Below are positions 58,345 through 64,000 of a stretch of DNA of 64,000 bases, one piece after another. Numbering within the stretch: the first letter of the stretch is position 1; each line of letters starts with the position of its first letter. This DNA comes from Aldrovandia affinis (taxonomy: Eukaryota; Chordata; Actinopteri; Notacanthiformes; Halosauridae): NCBI GenBank assembly GCA_029706075.1, contig JAINUG010000033.1:2356001-2420000 (forward strand), written 5' to 3'. A program made the translations under genes and the position numbers. The notes beneath the pieces were generated by a model that saw nothing but the letters and a program-made list of their open reading frames with translations, had not been told where the DNA came from and made no database searches.

Positions 58345-59700
58345 GTCTCGTTTCTCTTAGTACAAATCGTTTGAAGAAACTTGAAAGACTCCGACTGACT
58401 GCCGCAGCATCGAGCTGGGGCAGTGACCGACCCGCGGCTCATCCACGCCATAGCCCAAGCATGTACCTCTGCTGCCATCTGCTGTACACCCTGGCTGTAA
58501 GGCAGCCTGTAAACACAGACTGAGTCCAGCACCAGTCGACCGATTGCGGCAAAGCTCATTTTTTCCTGTAAAAATGTAAACCATTGCATTCTCCACTGCA
58601 GCTAAATATTAAGCACGAGAAGCTCTTAGAGCCCGTGTTCTTAGCAAATCCTAACAGAGGATAAGACTGGCGGAAATATTAGGAAGCAGCATCTATCACA
58701 AGGATGAGGTAGATCTGAAACATTTTGGAATAGAACACAACGGAGCCTGCGTTTATGATGAGTCTAATTGTTAAGTGTGGCGTGGCTGGCCCGAAGCAGG
58801 GAGTGATGACTTAAGATGAGTTTTCTGGTTGGCAGCAGCTGTCTTCTGCCAATTAGGAGCAGCGTGACGAGTGTTTACCCGCGGTTCCCCAGGGCGATTG
58901 CTGCACCCACGAAGGGCCCTCTTGCCCCCCAGACATCAACTCGCTCACTCCCACTGTCATCAATTCAGATCTAATTGCGCCCTAAATGAATTGTAGGCGG
59001 GGGATGAAGGAGGGACATGGCACGACACGAAGGACAATCTTGTAGCAATAAGCTCTTTTGTCGGGTTTCAAATTACATTCACCCGGGCAGAGTCTTTTCA
59101 TTAGGCAGTGCAATAAATTTGATCCACTTGAAAAGGCTACGAAACAAAAGTCGCCACTGTTGACCTCCAGCGCTTCTGTCTATTGAGTGAGCCTAAGCCT
59201 TGCATGATTGCGTCATCTGCAGTATAATACGGGGACCAACCATACTGCGGCAGAGGTGTTTTGCTTTGTTTTACCCCCCCCCTTAAAAGTCAATGAAAAG
59301 TTTCAGTAATCGCTCCCTGTCAAGGTTACCATGGCCTCGCAACTAGACGTGTTACATAATGGCCAATTAATCCCAGAGGCAAGGGGAAGAACAAAGACAT
59401 GAGAATCAAATTAGGAGCCTGTGGGCCCCCTCGCTAAGCCCCCTTACAGCGGCTCACAATGGGACTGTGCGAGTGCAAAGGAGCGCAAACCAGACCTACA
59501 AACCACCGGGAAAATAAACCAGACTCAACACTGCTCTTGCTGACGAGAACGGGGGCCTGTGGCGGGAAGCGGTGTTAGTTGGCATTTACTCTGACGTTGG
59601 GGGCATGTCGCTCCTATGTACAGTGGCTGCCACTATTGGAAATTGGTGAGAAGAACCTGCTGAACCTTTCAGGGGCACCTTCTGCAAACCTCATCAGAGA
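58345..59700. other. Repeat-free DNA, strongest candidate regulatory block
   Basis: 58,610-59,480 is about 870 bases of high-complexity sequence with ATTA/TTAATCC, CAATTAGGAG and TGACTTAAG words and no transposon. No gene recognised. This is the stretch I would test first for deep conservation. Confidence 0.35.
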
Positions 59701-59706
59701 AAGCTT

Positions 59707-59740
59707 GGGGGTGGGGGTGGCGGTGGGGGTTGCGGTGGGG
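59707..59740 (+). other. G-quadruplex-prone G tract
   Basis: Six G-runs of 2-5 separated by one to three bases in 34 bases, with at least four runs of four or more or of two plus neighbours. Predicted from pattern only. Confidence 0.6.
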
Positions 59741-62700
59741 TCGTGCCCAACAGAGGGAGGACGTGCCATGATGGCATGGAGGTGGTGATGGGCTCAGATC
59801 TCAGATGAAGAACATCAAAGCACAGACACACTGCGGATGGAAAAATGACACAAACAGTGCACCTGAGAGGTAAAGCTCACAGACTGTAACACACCTGTGT
59901 GGGCAGTTACTGTAGGGAGCTGTGACAGAATACAGCGAGCAATCAGGATGCTTAGGGTTCACTTAGAGAGCTGGGCTTGTAACCAAAAGTATGGAATCTG
60001 CTGTTCTACACTGAGCAAGGGCGTGTGCTTTGCAAGTAAATAAGTAAATAATCCTACATGCTTCTTGATATTAATGTACTTCAATTTGCCTCTACACTAA
60101 CTGCCCAGTCACCGTATAATGCATAAAGTTAATAATGCACTTTCATAAATAACAAGAACTTTCTTTTAATTATCTCTAAGCCTTTACTTTCTAAACAAAG
60201 TTATTTCATATGCATTCAATATTTAAGGGCACATGTGCAATTTTAGAAATAGTGCTCCAGGAAAAAACTGTATTATGACAACCGAGCACATAAGTAATAT
60301 TCAGTAACCTAGCAACAGACAATTTTAGCAGCCATGGCAAACAAGGAGCTACATTGGTTTCAAATTCTGAAAAACAAACCTAATTTCCTCTGCCTACACC
60401 AGAGCCAGCAGCTGCTAGCTCTAGATTACACGTTTTAAACATCACTTTTGACCACATAAAATGACAATTCAGAAAAGGAACAACATTTTTTAACACAGCT
60501 AGAGAGAAACACTGTGCATGGTGGAGTGCACCAGAACAGTAATCTAACAATCAATGAATCCATGATTCCATGTCTTTGATTATATATAGTGGTATAGTGC
60601 TATGGAAATCTGTGACATCACCATAGTCCCCAGCAATAGTGACAACATCACCCCCAGTAACAATACTCAGCAAGGCCATCCAGAAGCAAGCTAAAGGCAG
60701 GGGACAAAAGGTGGAGTGAGGTGGCAAAGCCAAAAGGCATGTGGTGGAGGAGGAAATAATGCACTTGTTTACTTGCCGGGTACATTTAAATAGACTTCCA
60801 TATAAAACCACTGGAAGAAAACAGCGCTTGGATTCAGGTGGTTGGATGTAGGGAGGACCAGCTGACAGCAATGGAATTTGCTGGGTGCCCCGGATGTGAG
60901 CTTTTCCCCTGTCACCTAAGCCAAGGTGGAAATCCATCGGCTGCAGTATCCTCACACTTCCAGAGAGTTGTGGGCAGTCCTCCACTTCAGATGGACACAA
61001 GGCTGGATTACCATTTTCACTAGTAGTGGCCCACACCCAGGCTCAGGCTTTAATGGGAGAAGGTTAGCTTCACCCTTCACTCATATAAATCTATGAAATT
61101 GACCAGCACAAAATACAAAAAAAAGTAAAATCCAAAACCATAAGATGTCAGAATAAAAGCGTGTCTAGTTTTCTCACTTTGATGAATGCATTATGAGACT
61201 GCACTGAGAAAAATAAGACCAAAGGGGTACATATTGATCGAAGAGTTTTACTTTTGTTTTCAAATCACTAACATTAGATCTGGGTGTAGTAGGCCCTTTT
61301 TATCTGTTGTCCTTCATTCAATCGGTCTTCATTTGATTGATTAAAAACAACAATAAAACTTGTTCAATGAAAAAAAAAGCATAAACCAAACCAAAACTGA
61401 ACAATTGTTGACAAGCAAGCAATCTTCATTGAAATTCTGCTCACAGTTTGGAATCGCCAATTCATTCATTTCAGAATGCCTCCACATACAGTATATTTAC
61501 AGTACTGTGCTTTACTGTAACGTTTGGTCAAGATTTTGCCGTGCTTAAACCTAATTGCATTCCAACCCATACACCAACAGGTCCAAGATGCCGTATTGCT
61601 TTAGTGTACATTTAAGTGCGGGCATGCAGCCTCTGCCGGGTCACATCAGTGTCACAATTAAAGGCAGAGGTAAACAACACGGGCGCGTAGTCCCCATCTC
61701 TCCGTCTGCCTCCATCTGTTGGGCCCACAGCCATGATTAGCACTTCCCCACTCTCGAGCACCCGGCTGGGCTACCGCGGTGAGATGCACCAACAGGTGAC
61801 CTCATAATTAGTCTCACCTTCCGCATCGCCTGCTGTTCTGTCTTCACCATAAAACCACGGCAACCCGCACCCAATCGAGCACCCTGGCCGCCCGCTCACA
61901 GAACCCAGATAAAAGGAAGCTGAGTTTTGGAGCTCATTAGCAGAGGGGGCAAGACCATTTAAGAGCACAGAGCAAGGTCTGCTCTGATCCCACTGTCCAG
62001 TCGCAGTCAGCTGCTGTTTGTGCTCTGGAGGAGAGAAAAGCACTTTGCATTTAATTTCCCTTGCTCTTCCCAGGCATCTCAGGCCCAGCACGATCACAGA
62101 TACCATTAAGGTTGCGCGGGGGGTGGACACCCAAAATAGCCCTGTCAACCTTTTATCGTCCATTGTGAATTTGTCAGAGCCATGACTATGCAAGAAAGTT
62201 GGCTTATAGCTTGCATTTTAAATGCTCAATACTGAACCCAAGCACAGCTGTAACTGGCCTATGGATACATCAGTTGACATTTTGCCTCATATACTTGTTT
62301 ACAATTCAATGCAATAAAAAAGTCTATATTTAACTTGATTAATCTTTTCTGCAAGTCCACACTTAGCACGTCACCCAAGCCTGAGAAACCAGCAATCAAT
62401 AAAGATCCTATTCTCACATTTATTACAGACCCGGCAGATATTCAGTAATGCAAGTCTCGTACTACATTTGTGTACCTGCACAACATCCATTAGATAGTAT
62501 TCTGCAGTGCCTGCTTGTCACATCCTATACACTTGGAGGCAAATGGATCCCATTATTGATAGTTTATTTTACAACACGAAGAGATCCACTGTGTTGAGAT
62601 CTACATTTATAAAAGCTGTGCAACTCTTGAATGGCCAACACATGGATTAAAATAAAAATTGCCATTGCAATTTGCTATTGCTCCAATGGCAAATGGCAAA

Positions 62701-63160
62701 GCCAATCGGGAACCGGCTCATTTCAAAAAGAAAAAATAAATTTGATTAAATTGCTGTGCACTTTAATTGTTTGGTTGACTACACAGCCATTTCAGACGGT
62801 AGCCATTTTCAAATGCCTCGAAGCTCCTTTCTCTTGCAACAGCTAAGGATGGGCAATAAGCAAACTGTGGCTAGATGTCTGGCCATTATTAAATACAGGG
62901 GATCATAAAGCAATTTTCCTGGCGCCCCATTCACTGGCAGATGAAGACCGAGCACTTTACTACATAATACGTTTTAGTACACATACATAAGTGAGGTGCT
63001 ACCTTACAGAGAACCTTTTCCTGTATTCCATCCACAGGGAAGAGAGAGTGGCGTCTGCTCAGTGCACTGGACTCCCAGGATTTAAAGCTCAGGTGTGTGA
63101 TTGATGTTGAGTGTATCCCTTGAGTGAATTACCTCCCGGGAGGGTACATTGCATAACATT
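59741..63160. other. Single-copy-looking DNA with possible regulatory blocks
   Basis: The 161-codon minus frame at 60,551-61,036 has no recognised domain. 61,720-62,200 (GC-richer, ATTAG cores) and 62,580-62,960 (TTGCCATTGCAATTTGCTAT; GGCCATTATTAAATAC) look like regulatory DNA. No transposons seen. Confidence 0.4.
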
Positions 63161-63164
63161 TCAG

Positions 63165-63236
63165 CCTTATTTATTTATTTATTCATTCATTCATTCATTC
63201 CTTTAGCTGATACTATTATCCCAAGTGACTTAGAGG
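63165..63236 (-). mobile_element. V-SINE-type tail with (ATTC)n expansion
   Basis: Plus strand TTTATTTATTTATTCATTCA tetranucleotides (63,171-63,200), then CTTTAGCTGATACTATTATC and CCAAGTGACTTAGAG, the reverse of a SINE tail. Confidence 0.6.
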
Positions 63237-64000
63237 GCCATCAAGGCATGATGTGCAAGTACATATCATAAATCAGCAACAAATAAGGGGCAAGCTTATA
63301 GAATATGAAGTAACAGAATGACAATAATATGACATGAGATATTGTATAAGCTTATGTATAAACATAAGCTGTGGCAATAGGTATATAGTCCAGGCCTGGC
63401 ATGGGGGGGGGGCAGGCCCCCCCAAGCTCTCAGCTTTTCCCCCCATATAAATGTACAGTATATTCAATACATGCGCATATGCATCACTGGCCCCCCGAAA
63501 ATGTGGTCTGCCCCCGCCCAAAGGAACGTTCTTGGAGCTGAGCCAGATACAGTCACAACGAACATATACTTATTACTGGAAAAACCTTTCCTAATTGCAG
63601 GTGCCACGTTATACATTGCGAGCAATTCTTTATGCTACATATTTCAATACATTTTCCACAAAAATCTATCCTAGATATGGAGTAAAGGAAGTGACAAGTT
63701 TGAGGAAGACCCAAAAATGTATCAGACTAGACTTCAGTATGTAAGTAATGTATAATGTTTATGTAACTGATTATGTATATATAGTATATATATATAAAAT
63801 AATGAAGAGCATCTTGCATGGAAATGCACCACATTGCTTTCTTAAATATATTTTTTACAAGCAGACACAGCCACATCCATCCATATCAAAACAATTGAAG
63901 GTACATTTCAATTCAGCACGTGTCAAAATGCTCCCACCCGTGGGGTCAAAGAGTTCACCAGAGCTGGAACTGAAGAGCACACTGGAGGATCCACAGGCAA
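63237..64000. other. Single-copy-looking DNA to window end
   Basis: A GGGGGGGGGCAGGCCCCCC palindromic G/C run lies at 63,402-63,423. (TA)n-like 63,776-63,797. No gene seen. Confidence 0.45.

Noticed and set aside
60551..61036. A 161-codon minus-strand frame
   Set aside because: No recognised motif or splice context; lies in otherwise featureless DNA.

Overview
This window reads as vertebrate nuclear DNA, most likely from a ray-finned fish. The reasons are the mix of repeats: several Tc1-like transposons, an L2-type LINE whose 3' end has the fish-typical tail, a Tx1/L1-type LINE, a PIF/Harbinger derivative, several tRNA-derived SINE families, and dense CA, GA and AT microsatellites. The species cannot be read from the sequence. 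There are no operons, phage, CRISPR arrays or other prokaryotic structures. No complete protein-coding gene is visible; the long open frames are almost all transposon relics or chance frames. The window looks intergenic or intronic.

Layout. 0-6 kb: a minus-strand L2-type LINE, the 3' end of a Tx1/L1-type LINE, then a SINE. 6-15 kb: mostly single-copy sequence with a THAP zinc-finger first-exon-like module near 9.1 kb, a CA repeat, a Tc1 fragment and a second SINE family. 15-17 kb: a Tc1-like element with both inverted ends and a smaller element nested inside it. 20-21.3 kb: LINE remains (SGNH-like ORF1 and reverse-transcriptase C-termini) interrupted by an inverted minisatellite. 22.5-24.3 kb: one Tc1-like element inserted in another. 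26.9-27.7 kb: a non-autonomous Harbinger element with a TAA target duplication and a Myb-like relic. 30.5-31.1 kb: an internally deleted LINE. 33.1-37.6 kb: a third Tc1-like relic, SINEs and another LINE. 41.7-45.2 kb: palindromic MITE-like elements and a tRNA-like SINE. 48.6-51 kb: a GA repeat, a CpG-dense block containing a CRE palindrome, and diverged 184-187 bp tandem repeats. 51-64 kb: mainly single-copy DNA of enhancer-like appearance with sparse repeats.

Possible genes. Besides the THAP module, a few short exon-like blocks combine an open frame, coding-like codons and splice sites on the minus strand (40,489-40,550 with 38,324-38,392, which are phase-compatible; 37,777-37,923 with 31,777-31,962, also phase-compatible and both carrying a hydrophobic segment). 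I cannot name the genes. They are hypotheses for RNA-seq or alignment to test.

I did not find a clearly new biological system. The most unusual items are the split THAP-like exons, three SINE families that share one 3' tail, the inverted minisatellite inside LINE remains, and the nested transposons.
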